Assembly: GCF_035621135.1 (NCBI RefSeq)
Contig: NZ_CP141728.1
Span: 372,001-436,000 of the forward strand
Direction of reading: 5' to 3'
Source of the DNA: Sinanaerobacter sp. ZZT-01
GTDB taxonomy: Bacteria > Bacillota > Clostridia > Peptostreptococcales > Anaerovoracaceae
DNA: 64,000 nucleotides
The first letter of the stretch is position 1. Every line of letters begins with the position of its first letter. Below the pieces are notes generated by a model. It was not told the DNA's origin. It did not search any database and worked only from the letters and a program-made list of their open reading frames with translations. Of the stretch, positions 37,472-45,895 are shown piece after piece. The translations under genes were made by a program, and so were the position numbers.

Positions 37472-38982
37472 AGACAGCCACCCGGCAGCCGGACCCCAAT
37501 CTCATAGACAATGTTGACGGTAACGGCGTTTCCGGCCTGCCGGTAAAGCTGGGCGTCGCTGATGCCTGCCGCTTTTGCACGTTCAAACAGGTAGTCCTCA
37601 AAGGCTTGTAACCTCCAGCACTCTCTCGGCGTCAGCCTGCGGATACGACAGCATAGGAGAACGCCCATGCTCCCACCCGTCATCAGGGTTTGGGAACACT
37701 GGCGACCGACACGCCCCCTGCTCCGGTGGCTGTTGGGATAGGACAGATTGATGCCATCGCCGGGATACGCCATCGTGCAGCCGTCTTTTTTGTCCTCTCT
37801 GATAGGCAGACCACCTTTCCAGCCCTCGCAGCAGCACAGCAGAATGCCGTGCTGATCCTGCGTTGTCAAGGTAAAGCTGGGTTCTCCCGGCTCTTTGAAC
37901 CGCCTGCCGTTCTGCCTCTTTTCCATGCGGTCGGGGGTAATGACCGCCATCACGCAGTCCGGGTGTCCATGGCACAAAAAGACACCGGAGGTTTCCCCCC
38001 GGTGATTGCCGATGCCTGAATGCTGCCTTGCCCGAATACACCGGGCGGTTTCCGTGATTTTCGGCTCTGCGCTTAAATCAATGAACGCAGCACAGGGCGC
38101 AATTTCTGACAGCACGGCATTCTGATCCTGATTGCGGTTTAGGCCACGGGTATCGCTGGCGTTCAAGGTATGGGCCTGATTGATAGCCCCAGTAATACCC
38201 TCCTTGCGGTTGACCGATACAGCATAAAGCCCCGTTCGTCCTGCAAAGCCGCCGCCCTCCGCTGTCAGGGTAACAGAAACACCGCTTATGTCGTATACTC
38301 GCTTTCCTTGGCTTCCTCCGATAAGCTGCTTAACAGGCGCTGTGTTTGCTCCGCCGATAGGAAATACCTTTCGTCCACGGATTCCTCCAAAATGTCCAAT
38401 AAGGTACACTCGCTCCCGGTGCTGGGGAACGCCGAAATGCTTTGAATTGACGGCTTGCCATTCGCAGTCATACCCAGCTTCCCATAATTCAGCGAGAACG
38501 GTGGTAAATGCCCCGCCATTCTCGCTTGACAGCAGATGCTTAACATTCTCAACGATAAGCTGCTGGGGTCGATTTTCGGGATTCGTGCTTTTGAGCAGGC
38601 CAACGACTGTAAAAAACAGTCCGCTTCGGCTTCCTCTAAGACCTTCCATGCGTCCTGCGATGGAAAGGTCAGTGCAAGGAAATCCAAAAGTCCAGATTTC
38701 AGCTTTTGGAATCTCTCTTGCTCGGATCTGTTTAATGTCCTTGGCATACCATTCGCCTTTGCAGTTTTTCCCATCACAGTTTTTTCTCACCTCCGGTTTA
38801 CACATCATAGTAAAATTAGAGCCTGCATCCTCCCGGTAAGGGCAGGGTGCAAGCTCATACATTGCCATATAGCTTTTGTTTGCGTATTTATCAATTTCGA
38901 CATGACCGACACAGGTATGTCCGCTTCTTTCGAGACCTCTACGGAATCCGCCGATTCCTGCAAAAAGGTCAAGAAACGCCAA
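37468..38982 (-). CDS. DNA C5-cytosine methyltransferase
   Basis: This 504-residue protein has motif I LDLFAGIGGFRRGLE (4-18), motif IV FGFPCTDLSIAG with catalytic Cys (about 99), motif VI IVENVKHLLS (about 145), motif VIII QHRERVYLIG and motif X QLYRQAGNAVTVNIVYEIG near the C-terminus. An insertion with three CxxxC-like Cys groups follows motif I (about 47-75). No partner endonuclease is visible. It is likely an anti-restriction function of the element. Confidence 0.9.
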   Translation of the reverse strand: MAFLDLFAGIGGFRRGLERSGHTCVGHVEIDKYANKSYMAMYELAPCPYREDAGSNFTMMCKPEVRKNCDGKNCKGEWYAKDIKQIRAREIPKAEIWTFGFPCTDLSIAGRMEGLRGSRSGLFFTVVGLLKSTNPENRPQQLIVENVKHLLSSENGGAFTTVLAELWEAGYDCEWQAVNSKHFGVPQHRERVYLIGHFGGIRGRKVFPIGGANTAPVKQLIGGSQGKRVYDISGVSVTLTAEGGGFAGRTGLYAVSVNRKEGITGAINQAHTLNASDTRGLNRNQDQNAVLSEIAPCAAFIDLSAEPKITETARCIRARQHSGIGNHRGETSGVFLCHGHPDCVMAVITPDRMEKRQNGRRFKEPGEPSFTLTTQDQHGILLCCCEGWKGGLPIREDKKDGCTMAYPGDGINLSYPNSHRSRGRVGRQCSQTLMTGGSMGVLLCCRIRRLTPRECWRLQAFEDYLFERAKAAGISDAQLYRQAGNAVTVNIVYEIGVRLPGGCL

Positions 38983-38994
38983 AAGTCTACCTCC

Positions 38995-39318
38995 TTATCT
39001 CATACCCCATTCATCCTGCATACGGTAGGGGTAAATCTGCTGGCTGCGCCGAAACCGGAGCATATCCCCGATTTGGTCAACCACACTTTGGTTATTTTGG
39101 TCTTTGGTACACATCATCACCGAACCGAAAATGCCGGACAGGACTGCCACTACGGTCAGCGCCACATTTCCTGCAATCAGCCAAAGGAGCGCTGCAACTG
39201 CACCGCCGAACAGGGAGCCGACAACGCTTTGCATAAGCTCCCGCCTGCCAAAGCCGTTGAACAGCTCGTTTTCTGCCTTTACTCCGGTGGGGATGTAAAG
39301 GTTAATTTCATTGTTCAC
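38995..39318 (-). CDS. PrgI/VirB3-like small membrane protein
   Basis: The start is taken as GTG at 39318 (VNNEINLYIPTG), 6 bases after GGAGG. The 107 residues have a short N-terminal domain, two close membrane helices (about 35-75) and a basic tail. The pattern (INLYIPTGVKAENELFNGFGRRELM) resembles PrgI/TcpE-type proteins of Gram-positive type IV secretion. It lies 11 bases after the 70-residue membrane protein. Confidence 0.55.
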   Translation of the reverse strand: MNNEINLYIPTGVKAENELFNGFGRRELMQSVVGSLFGGAVAALLWLIAGNVALTVVAVLSGIFGSVMMCTKDQNNQSVVDQIGDMLRFRRSQQIYPYRMQDEWGMR

Positions 39319-39329
39319 TCCATTCCTCC

Positions 39330-39542
39330 TTACCCTCCATAGTAGTAAAATACAATCTCCTTGATTTGCCAGATACACTCGGCAATCACATAGAAAACAA
39401 CAGTGTTTTTCGCCCGCTTTTTATACCGTGCCTGTTCTTCCTCTGCCGATTGCAGCCGGATCATGCAGTAAATAAAGCGGAACACTGCACCCAAGCGGAT
39501 GAGGGAAATGACTGCTATGGAAATATCGTCGAGGGTTATCAT
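39330..39542 (-). CDS. Small membrane protein of the transfer operon
   Basis: This 70-residue protein has two hydrophobic segments (about 5-27 and 47-65) with a basic loop between them. It is packed between the VirB6-like and PrgI-like genes. No family was recognised. Confidence 0.55.
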   Translation of the reverse strand: MITLDDISIAVISLIRLGAVFRFIYCMIRLQSAEEEQARYKKRAKNTVVFYVIAECIWQIKEIVFYYYGG

Positions 39543-39558
39543 TTCATCATCACCGCCT

Positions 39559-40401
39559 TTATTTGACCATTCCCTTTGCCATGCCTACCAGCCGGACGGA
39601 ATGGTACATATTGTTGATGACACCGGCACCGCCCCCACCTGTGGGAACCATAAACTCACTGAGGAAACGGGGGGTCTTGATGGCAAGCACGATGCAGGCA
39701 ATGCCCCAAAAGATATTCATTATGCTTACATTCATCATCATGGCGACACCCAGCTTGCAAAGGCATATCTGCACCACCACCGCAAAGGTGGTCTGAAAGA
39801 ATTTGTTGATATAGGTCTTGAAAACACCCTTATCGCTGTCCAGCAGACCGACACAGGCAAGGGGCAGGCCAATGCGCAGAATCATAATTTCCAGCCCCCT
39901 CATCAAGAATTGGAAATACAGCACAAAGTAGCATATCACGAAAACCAACCCGAAAATGGCTGTCACCAGTCCAAGGGAGCTGATCCCGTTGACCCAAGCA
40001 TTCCAGTCATAGCTTGTGTTTGCACTGATAGCTGCCATTAGTTCATCGGTCAGGCTTTGGGTGATCTCGGCAAGCCAGCCATACATGACCGGAAAGCAGA
40101 CCGCCACGGCTATGGCCTGAATAAAGCGAATGACCAGATAGGCCGGTTCTGCGTCCGGGTCGCCGTCTGTCCACATGACATAGCACTCAAACCCTTTTTT
40201 CAAAAACTTGAGGATAATCAAGGACACGCCAAATCCCAGCAGAATATCAAACAGCACACTTACCATACTGCCGCCGCCTGCCGCAGTCATATACTGATCG
40301 GCGTTTAATGTCATGGGGACAAGACCGGAGAGCATTTCATCAATAAATGCTACGGCTCCATTTAGAATGGCAACAATCAGCAGTACAAGAATTATTTCCA
40401 A
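39559..40401 (-). CDS. VirB6/TrbL-like polytopic channel protein
   Basis: The 280 residues have about six membrane helices and a Gly-rich end (VPTGGGGAGVINNMYHSVRLVG). Membrane topology, size and place between VirD4 and VirB4 genes fit a VirB6/TrbL-type inner-membrane channel component of Gram-positive conjugation systems. The Gly-rich tail is typical. No enzymatic motif is present. Confidence 0.7.
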   Translation of the reverse strand: MEIILVLLIVAILNGAVAFIDEMLSGLVPMTLNADQYMTAAGGGSMVSVLFDILLGFGVSLIILKFLKKGFECYVMWTDGDPDAEPAYLVIRFIQAIAVAVCFPVMYGWLAEITQSLTDELMAAISANTSYDWNAWVNGISSLGLVTAIFGLVFVICYFVLYFQFLMRGLEIMILRIGLPLACVGLLDSDKGVFKTYINKFFQTTFAVVVQICLCKLGVAMMMNVSIMNIFWGIACIVLAIKTPRFLSEFMVPTGGGGAGVINNMYHSVRLVGMAKGMVK

Positions 40402-40458
40402 TCAAAAATCACCTCCTTGCCCTGCTGGAAATCCCGCAGGGCATAAATTCCTTATGGC

Positions 40459-40734
40459 TCACTCAGCAGGAACCGTTTCTTCCGTCTGGCTCTGATAAAC
40501 CTCCAGCACGGTGTCTTTGATTTGACTGTGCAGCTCCGGTGTGATGGGAAAACAAATATCCTTGTATTCCCCGGCATTGGTTTTCCTGCTGGGCATGAAC
40601 ACGCAGGTGCCTTTTTCGCACTCAACGATGCGCACCCCGGTAATCAGAAACTCATTATTCAAGCAGACTGTGGCAATGGCCTTGAGCCTGCCTTCGTTGC
40701 TCAAACGGGCGACAATTTTAGCGGTTACTTTCAT
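40459..40734 (-). CDS. spoVG: SpoVG-like RNA/DNA-binding protein
   Basis: This 91-residue protein contains MKVTAKIVARLSNEGRLKAIATVCLNNEFLITGVRIVECEKGTCVFMPSRKTNAGEYKDICFPITPELHSQIKDTV with the GLFVxMPSxK-like core of SpoVG. SpoVG proteins bind nucleic acids and affect many genes. Copies on conjugative elements are known; the role here is unknown. It sits between the VirB6-like gene and a terminator. Confidence 0.88.
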   Translation of the reverse strand: MKVTAKIVARLSNEGRLKAIATVCLNNEFLITGVRIVECEKGTCVFMPSRKTNAGEYKDICFPITPELHSQIKDTVLEVYQSQTEETVPAE

Positions 40735-40763
40735 CGGTAATTCCTCCTATTCTTTTATAAAAA

Positions 40764-40797
40764 CCCCATGCTGCCATATCATAACGGCAGCATGGGG
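40764..40797 (-). terminator. Terminator between pilin-like gene and spoVG
   Basis: CCCCATGCTGCC and GGCAGCATGGGG form a perfect 12-bp stem with a 10-base loop. The leftward strand continues TTTTTATAAAAG. It may reduce transcription of the downstream transfer genes relative to the small pilin-like gene before it. Confidence 0.75.
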
Positions 40798-40810
40798 CAT
40801 TGTGCGGGTC

Positions 40811-41095
40811 TTACCCTCTGTAATTGAACAGCTCCTTGACACGATCAACCAGCGTAGGCAGTACCGTGTCGTTGAACAGCATATAAAGCCCTGCCAGCAA
40901 AAGGGCGCCGATTACCACAGAAATCAAAATCTTCAGCGCCGTGTCCACAAACCCCTCGCCGGACTGCTGGGCAAGAACCGTACCGGATTTTGTTCTGAGC
41001 TGCTGGAATTTCAAAGCCCCTGCAATGGCGGCAGCCTTTCCCTTTTCTTTCACATCGTTTACCTTGGAAATAACCTTGTTCATAAAGTTTTTCAT
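40811..41095 (-). CDS. 94-residue pilin-like protein with GEG motif
   Basis: The start is ATG 41095 (MKNFMNKVISKV) after AAAGGAGAACAAAC; the longer open frame upstream is a shadow. The protein has a basic amphipathic N-terminus, then SGEGFVDTALKILISVVIGALLLAGLYML and a short tail. The GEG-F-V-D-x-A motif before the hydrophobic helix is shared with the protein at 28871-29272. It is followed by a strong terminator, as expected for a highly made structural protein. I recall similar proteins as DUF6133. A major pilin or VirB2-like subunit is the best inference. Confidence 0.6.
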   Translation of the reverse strand: MKNFMNKVISKVNDVKEKGKAAAIAGALKFQQLRTKSGTVLAQQSGEGFVDTALKILISVVIGALLLAGLYMLFNDTVLPTLVDRVKELFNYRG

Positions 41096-41181
41096 TGTGT
41101 TTGTTCTCCTTTTCATTGATAGATTTTGAGTTATGATAAAGCCGGGGTAGTCCCCTGCCTTATTCCGAAAAGTCCACCGGC

Positions 41182-41532
41182 TTACTGGTAGTAGCCGATG
41201 ATAATATTGAGGGTGGCGCTGCCCAGCACCGCACCGATGCAGGACACAATCGCCACTACAATGCGGTTGTTCCATTTTTTCTGATCCATCTCGTCCGCCG
41301 CACTTCTTCGGATACAGAAATAGATAATAAGCAGGCCGGCCACCACGGGAGCCAGAATCATCAGCCATGTGGTGGCGTCCTGAATGAGCTTTTCCGTACC
41401 CTTGGCTATTTGGCTGTCACCAATCCCGGCAGCATAGGCCACCGTACTGTTTTGGAACAAAAGATAGGCGGTAAGCGCTCCCGCACTCACCAACTTGCCT
41501 TTTGCTCTGATTTTTTTAATCATCTGTTCCAT
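41182..41532 (-). CDS. VirB2/TrbC-like prepilin protein
   Basis: The start is probably the ATG at 41532 (MEQMIKKIRAKGK); the longer form overlaps the end of virD4 by 92 bases. The 116 residues have a signal-like segment (ending AYAAG) and two membrane helices (about 55-80 and 90-112) joined by a short basic loop (KKWNNR). This two-helix layout after a cleavable leader is that of VirB2/TrbC pilins. It overlaps the VirD4 gene end by 17 bases. Confidence 0.6.
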   Translation of the reverse strand: MEQMIKKIRAKGKLVSAGALTAYLLFQNSTVAYAAGIGDSQIAKGTEKLIQDATTWLMILAPVVAGLLIIYFCIRRSAADEMDQKKWNNRIVVAIVSCIGAVLGSATLNIIIGYYQ

Positions 41533-43810
41533 CTTCACTTTCACTGTGTCTGGAACCTCCTTTCCTGAATCCTTTTTCTGAAAAAATTGCGCCCATCTGA
41601 GAAGCAAAAGCCTGTGACTTCTGCTGGGCTTCCTTCATCTGCAAATCCTTGGCGTAGTAAACCCAAATGTTCCAAAGAGGAATATCGCTGGTCATATTGG
41701 ACAGTACCAGACGGGCTGCTTCTCTCGTTTCCCGCACCATGCGGTTATGCTCCTTGCCGCCCAATCCGCACATCTGATTAAAATACCACTGCGACAGATC
41801 GGGGGCGTTCATCAGCGCCGGATGGGAACGGCTGATGACGATTTGTGAGGGTCGCTGGATTCTGCGGATTTCATCCGTTGTCAATAGCTCCCTTGCCACA
41901 AGGCTGATGCTGTGGGAGCTGGAGGGGTTGACATACCGCCCATGCTGGCTGGAAAGCTGATAGGCGCTAGTGGTGTACTTGCCCAGCTTGTCACAAACCT
42001 CCTGCAAGGTTTCCTTATCATCCGCTTGCAGATAAATCCATGTCTGACAGTTGGATTTGACGATAGCCTCCGTTTCTTTGTCGTATTTTAGGGAAAGCTG
42101 TTCAAAACTTTGCAGGAACAAATTGAACCGACACCCGCGCCCGCCTGCTACGGTCAGCTTATTGGGGAAATCATTCAGTTTTGTAAAATTTCCGAACTCA
42201 TCAAGCACAAAGTTGACACGGCGTTCCAGTCTGCCGCCACGCTGGTCGGATTGACGGACCAGAAGTTCATAGAGCTGGGATACCATCAGGCTGGCGATAG
42301 GGTAGTAAGTCGTCTTTTCATCGGGCAAAATCATATAGAGCGCCTGCTTTTTCTGTCCGATTTCCGAGATGTTGTAATCGCTCTTATGGGTAACGGAATA
42401 GACGGAACGGCTGGTAAACAGGCGCAGGGTAGTCAGCGCCGAGGTATCAAAGCTGCCCTTGGTACGGCTTGGGGCGACCTCGGCAATGGACATGAGCGCC
42501 CTTGCCGGGTGGGTGCTGGGCAGTTTTTTCATGTACTCGCTCATAGGCGTCTTGCCGCCCACAGACTTGCTCATTTCCGCGATAAACCAGTACACATTGG
42601 TGAGGTTCTGATACTCCGGCCGCTTTTTGTTGTCCACCACCACGCAAAGAATCGCTGCCGCTATGGTGGACTTCTCGCCGTTTTCCCATATCTTTTCATT
42701 GGAAACATCATCGCCCACAAGGATGTTGGTAATGTCCCACGCATACATTTCCGCACGTTCCATATCTCCCTTATTTACCGCGTCAATGACTGGTTGAAGG
42801 AGATTGTAACGAGTGCTTTTTTCCGGGTTCTTGAAATCCAGACAGATCACCTCATAGCCCAGCTTTTTAAGAAATACCGCTGTATAGTGGAACAGTTCGG
42901 CTTTGGGATCGCTGATGACCAGACTTTCCCCGGCAAGCCCCAGCATACAGATGGACTGGATGACAAGGCAGCGTGTTTTCCCTGAACGAGTTGCGCCGAT
43001 AGTCAAAGTATGGGTATCGTCAGGAATGTAGTAGAGCCGTTCAGACGGCTCCCCAAGCTCTCCTGCTCTGATTTTCTCTGCACCCACCACGATGCCGCCC
43101 TCATCAAACAGCTTATAGGGATCGGCTTTTTCTTTCTCCGGCTTATTTTGCGGTACGGGCGGGGTATCCTGTGGCTGTGGTGCCTCTGTTAAATGAGCAG
43201 CCGCAAGGTCATAATCCACGGATTCAAAGTCCGCATCCTGTATCAATTCCTCCTTTTCTTCCCTTGATTTTATAGGAACGGGCGGTGGGTTGGGTTCGTC
43301 CTGTACCGCCGCACCCTGCCCGGTTTCCACTTGCTCTAAGGGTATATTCTTATTTTTGTTTTCCTCCATAAACGGCAAATCCTCAAAGCCGGTATCTAAC
43401 AGCCTACGAATAAGAGGGTTCGCCGGATTGATAAGCTGTGTTCCAAAGACCCTGCACTTTTCTTTATCTTGCAGCCACCGTGCCGAGCCATGCTGATACT
43501 GTCCCACCGGGGCAGGCGTATAGATGTCCTCTGCCACTTGAACAAGCTCGCTTTGATAGGGGCGGTTGTTCTGTACCCAAAACAGCACACAGCACAGACA
43601 AAGGAAACCCTCAAAGGACAAGAACAACATAAGCTGCTGGCGCTGGGTGAACAGCCCTGCGATACAGTCCCATAACGGGAGTAAAGTCAGGGTACGGACC
43701 CGGTGCGACAGCAGCCCATGCAAAGCCGCAGTAAAGAACAGATTGAAAATTGTGCCAAGGCCGATGATGATGGAACCTAAAATGAGCTTTTCCTTTTTCT
43801 TCATCGGCAA
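41516..43810 (-). CDS. VirD4/TraG-type coupling ATPase
   Basis: This 764-residue protein has two N-terminal membrane helices (about 8-30, 60-80), a Pro/Glu-rich linker (about 150-240), Walker A IGATRSGKTRC (about 268-278), SLVISDPKAELFHYTA, Walker B NFVLDEFGNF (about 511) and VAGGRGCRFNLFLQSFEQL, all typical of type IV coupling proteins. It links the relaxosome to the transfer channel at the membrane. It overlaps the upstream gene by 10 bases and the downstream VirB2-like gene. Confidence 0.9.
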   Translation of the reverse strand: MPMKKKEKLILGSIIIGLGTIFNLFFTAALHGLLSHRVRTLTLLPLWDCIAGLFTQRQQLMLFLSFEGFLCLCCVLFWVQNNRPYQSELVQVAEDIYTPAPVGQYQHGSARWLQDKEKCRVFGTQLINPANPLIRRLLDTGFEDLPFMEENKNKNIPLEQVETGQGAAVQDEPNPPPVPIKSREEKEELIQDADFESVDYDLAAAHLTEAPQPQDTPPVPQNKPEKEKADPYKLFDEGGIVVGAEKIRAGELGEPSERLYYIPDDTHTLTIGATRSGKTRCLVIQSICMLGLAGESLVISDPKAELFHYTAVFLKKLGYEVICLDFKNPEKSTRYNLLQPVIDAVNKGDMERAEMYAWDITNILVGDDVSNEKIWENGEKSTIAAAILCVVVDNKKRPEYQNLTNVYWFIAEMSKSVGGKTPMSEYMKKLPSTHPARALMSIAEVAPSRTKGSFDTSALTTLRLFTSRSVYSVTHKSDYNISEIGQKKQALYMILPDEKTTYYPIASLMVSQLYELLVRQSDQRGGRLERRVNFVLDEFGNFTKLNDFPNKLTVAGGRGCRFNLFLQSFEQLSLKYDKETEAIVKSNCQTWIYLQADDKETLQEVCDKLGKYTTSAYQLSSQHGRYVNPSSSHSISLVARELLTTDEIRRIQRPSQIVISRSHPALMNAPDLSQWYFNQMCGLGGKEHNRMVRETREAARLVLSNMTSDIPLWNIWVYYAKDLQMKEAQQKSQAFASQMGAIFSEKGFRKGGSRHSESEDGTDD

Positions 43811-44484
43811 AGTTCTCCCTCCGGCTCTGCGGCTGGCTGGAGGGCAGCATCAAACTCTGGATAAGCCTGCCTAATCCTGTCCATCGTTTCAGGTGTAGGA
43901 ATGCCCCAAACCTCACCACGCCCAACCGCCATGCGATCCCCGTCCACAGGATGCGTTAAGTGAATGGTATCTCTGCGGACATAATCCGGGCGGCAGCCGG
44001 GGCCATGGGTGACTGCCCATATCTGATTACGGGGTGTCCGATACTCCTGCTTTAGATGCTCATGCCGAAGTATCACAAATTGCCCCTCATAATTTTCCCG
44101 CCTGCTTTCGGGGAAACAGTCAATCGAAGTCAAAATTCTGTTTTCATCGGTGCTGACCGGATAATAGGCTGGATCATGGGGATGGCTCACGAAAAATATC
44201 GGGATTTTATGCTCCATAGCAAATGCAACTTCTCCCTGCATCCCTTGGCTGAAAGTGGTTCCCATAACCCACAGCTCATCGGATTTTTCCAACAGGGCAA
44301 GGCCAAGCTGCAACCCCTGTTCCCGCTGTTCGGGAATGGTGTCATTGCACCATTGACTGAAGATGATATGGGGAGCAAGCGGTAATACCCCCTGCTCTCC
44401 GGCAATGCGGCAATATTCCACGGCATTTTTTATGTTGGTGTTATAGTCCCCACGCAGAGGACTTGCGATATACACCATTTTCAA
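43801..44484 (-). CDS. DUF4406-like (deoxyribosyltransferase-fold) protein
   Basis: The start is taken as TTG at 44484 (LKMVYIASPLRGD), 8 bases after GGAGG; a GTG at 44493 is too close to that site. The 227 residues begin with VYIASPLRGDYNTNIKNAVEYCR, then LAPHI, SDELWVMGTTFSQGMQGEVAFA, the pattern of nucleoside 2-deoxyribosyltransferase-like proteins of phages and plasmids. The C-terminal third has no known motif. It overlaps virD4 by 10 bases and lies just after a terminator. Confidence 0.65.
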   Translation of the reverse strand: MKMVYIASPLRGDYNTNIKNAVEYCRIAGEQGVLPLAPHIIFSQWCNDTIPEQREQGLQLGLALLEKSDELWVMGTTFSQGMQGEVAFAMEHKIPIFFVSHPHDPAYYPVSTDENRILTSIDCFPESRRENYEGQFVILRHEHLKQEYRTPRNQIWAVTHGPGCRPDYVRRDTIHLTHPVDGDRMAVGRGEVWGIPTPETMDRIRQAYPEFDAALQPAAEPEGELCR

Positions 44485-44513
44485 GTTGTTCACCTCCTAA
44501 AAAACAAAAAAGT

Positions 44514-44547
44514 GCCCCCCTGCACCATCAATGCGGTGCAGGGGGGC
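44514..44547 (-). terminator. Strong terminator in the transfer region
   Basis: GCCCCCCTGCACC and GGTGCAGGGGGGC form a perfect 13-bp stem, with ACTTTTTTGTTTTTT following on the leftward strand. It ends transcription from the 44577-45413 gene before the DUF4406-like and virD4 genes. Confidence 0.85.
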
Positions 44548-44576
44548 CGGTTGCTGTTCTATTAAGTTTTCAACGA

Positions 44577-45413
44577 TTAAGGCTCATAGCCAAAGTCCTC
44601 GGCTTCCTCACCCGGATTATAAGGTTCCTGCGCAGTATCTTCCTTGAAGTCACTGTGTTCCGGCTCATTGGCCGACCGGTCAAGCTGCTTTTGCAGGAAC
44701 AGGCTGGCAGGAGCGTTCACAGGCGGGATTTTCGCCTCCTCCTGAATCAGCTCGTTATAATACAAGACGTAGGTTTTGAAGTTTGTGTTCAGCGTAGACA
44801 GCAGGCTGTCCTCGGAAACAATCAGGTCAGCCACTTCCTCATAAAGCTGGCGCAGTTCAAAAAGAGGGACAGCGGCGGTGGTCAAATCGTAAAGCAGATA
44901 TTCGCCCTGACGGTTTCCAAAGGCTACAGCCATATCAGACATGAAATTATCGGCTACCGCCTCATGGACAGCAAAGAAATCCTGTCCGCCTGACTGCACG
45001 AAATAGATACCGTTTCTCACCGGAACGGGCGGGGGGCTGTCTTTGCCCTGCTGGGCAGGCGGGGGGCACTCGCCAAAGTAATCGGTCAGACGCAGTTTGC
45101 CGTCACGCCTGATTTCCTCCATCATCTCCACTGCCTTGGCTTCCATGCGCTTGCAGGCAGCCACACGCCGCTGAAGCATTTCATACATGGGAACATCCTT
45201 GATGTCCTCGCCGTAGCAAAGCCAGTCCCCGTCCTGCTCTGCCATGGAAATGGCTTTGTCCGACAATACCTCCTTAGCCTTATCCTTCGGGATCATAATG
45301 CCCTCACGCTCAATGCCGTTTTCATCTTTTGCTACAATAACATAAATATTCAGTGCGATTTCAAGGGCAGTATTAATATTGCCCCAAATCGACTCTCCGC
45401 TTGGATGATTCAT
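44577..45413 (-). CDS. ICE protein of unknown function, divergent from XRE regulator
   Basis: This 278-residue soluble acidic protein has a Pro-rich middle (PPPVP, about 115-130) and an acidic C-terminus. No catalytic motif was recognised. The ATG follows AGGAGAG. It is the first gene of its unit, read from a TTGATT-17-TATTAT promoter divergent from the XRE regulator, and is closed by a strong terminator. Confidence 0.6.
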   Translation of the reverse strand: MNHPSGESIWGNINTALEIALNIYVIVAKDENGIEREGIMIPKDKAKEVLSDKAISMAEQDGDWLCYGEDIKDVPMYEMLQRRVAACKRMEAKAVEMMEEIRRDGKLRLTDYFGECPPPAQQGKDSPPPVPVRNGIYFVQSGGQDFFAVHEAVADNFMSDMAVAFGNRQGEYLLYDLTTAAVPLFELRQLYEEVADLIVSEDSLLSTLNTNFKTYVLYYNELIQEEAKIPPVNAPASLFLQKQLDRSANEPEHSDFKEDTAQEPYNPGEEAEDFGYEP

Positions 45414-45456
45414 AATATCACTCTCCTATCTGAATGGGTTACGCAGTTACACTTAC

Positions 45457-45485
45457 ATAATACAACTATATATCCGTATAATCAA
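45457..45485 (-). promoter_or_regulatory. Promoter of the 44577-45413 gene
   Basis: On the leftward strand TTGATT (45485-45480) and TATTAT (45462-45457) are spaced 17 bases. This is a good sigma-A-type promoter in the 145-base gap next to the XRE gene. Confidence 0.55.
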
Positions 45486-45510
45486 CCACTATTGTTATCT
45501 TATATTTTGT

Positions 45511-45524
45511 TGTGTTATGACACA
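45511..45524. promoter_or_regulatory. Candidate XRE operator
   Basis: TGTGT-TATG-ACACA is a perfect inverted repeat 35 bases upstream of the XRE gene. Autoregulation of XRE repressors at such sites is common; here it is inferred. Confidence 0.35.
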
Positions 45525-45558
45525 TAATAAAAGTAGGATAGATTAAAGGAGGATAAAG

Positions 45559-45867
45559 ATGGACTTACCACAAAAATTCAAACTGCTCCGAACGCAAAGG
45601 GGTATCAGCGTATATAAGCTGTCCAAAGAAACTGACATATCGGAAAATTATATCCGCAAAATTGAAAAAGGCGAAAGCCAGCCATCTGTGCTTGTGCTGG
45701 AAAAATTGCTTGCCCGCCTAGGCACAACGATTTCGGAGTTTTATAACGAAAGCAGCGATGTGCTGTATCCCACTGCATATGAACGGGAACTTGTAGAAAG
45801 TGTTCGTGTGCTGAATCAAGAAAAGGCTGATGCGGTTCTCCATATCGCAAAGCTGATGGCAAAGTAA
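45559..45867 (+). CDS. XRE-family transcriptional regulator
   Basis: This 102-residue protein has a Cro/CI-type helix-turn-helix in residues 6-62 (FKLLRTQRGISVYKLSKETDISENYIRKIEKGESQPSVLVLEKLLARLG) and a short helical tail. AAAGGAGG precedes the ATG. It is the only plus-strand gene in the 22-52 kb region, divergent from 44577-45413 and convergent with 45896-46579, and probably controls the transfer genes. Confidence 0.88.
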   Translation: MDLPQKFKLLRTQRGISVYKLSKETDISENYIRKIEKGESQPSVLVLEKLLARLGTTISEFYNESSDVLYPTAYERELVESVRVLNQEKADAVLHIAKLMAK

Positions 45868-45868
45868 C

Positions 45869-45891
45869 CGGCTGCCCTAACAAGGCAGCCG
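45869..45891 (+). terminator. Terminator after the XRE gene
   Basis: CGGCTGCC and GGCAGCCG form an 8-bp stem with a 7-base loop directly after the stop codon, followed by CTATTTATT. It lies between convergent genes and may serve both. Confidence 0.6.
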
Positions 45892-45895
45892 CTAT

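Noticed and set aside
42110-42985. A 291-codon plus-strand frame opposite virD4.
   Set aside because: It is the antisense of a coupling ATPase with all motifs intact.
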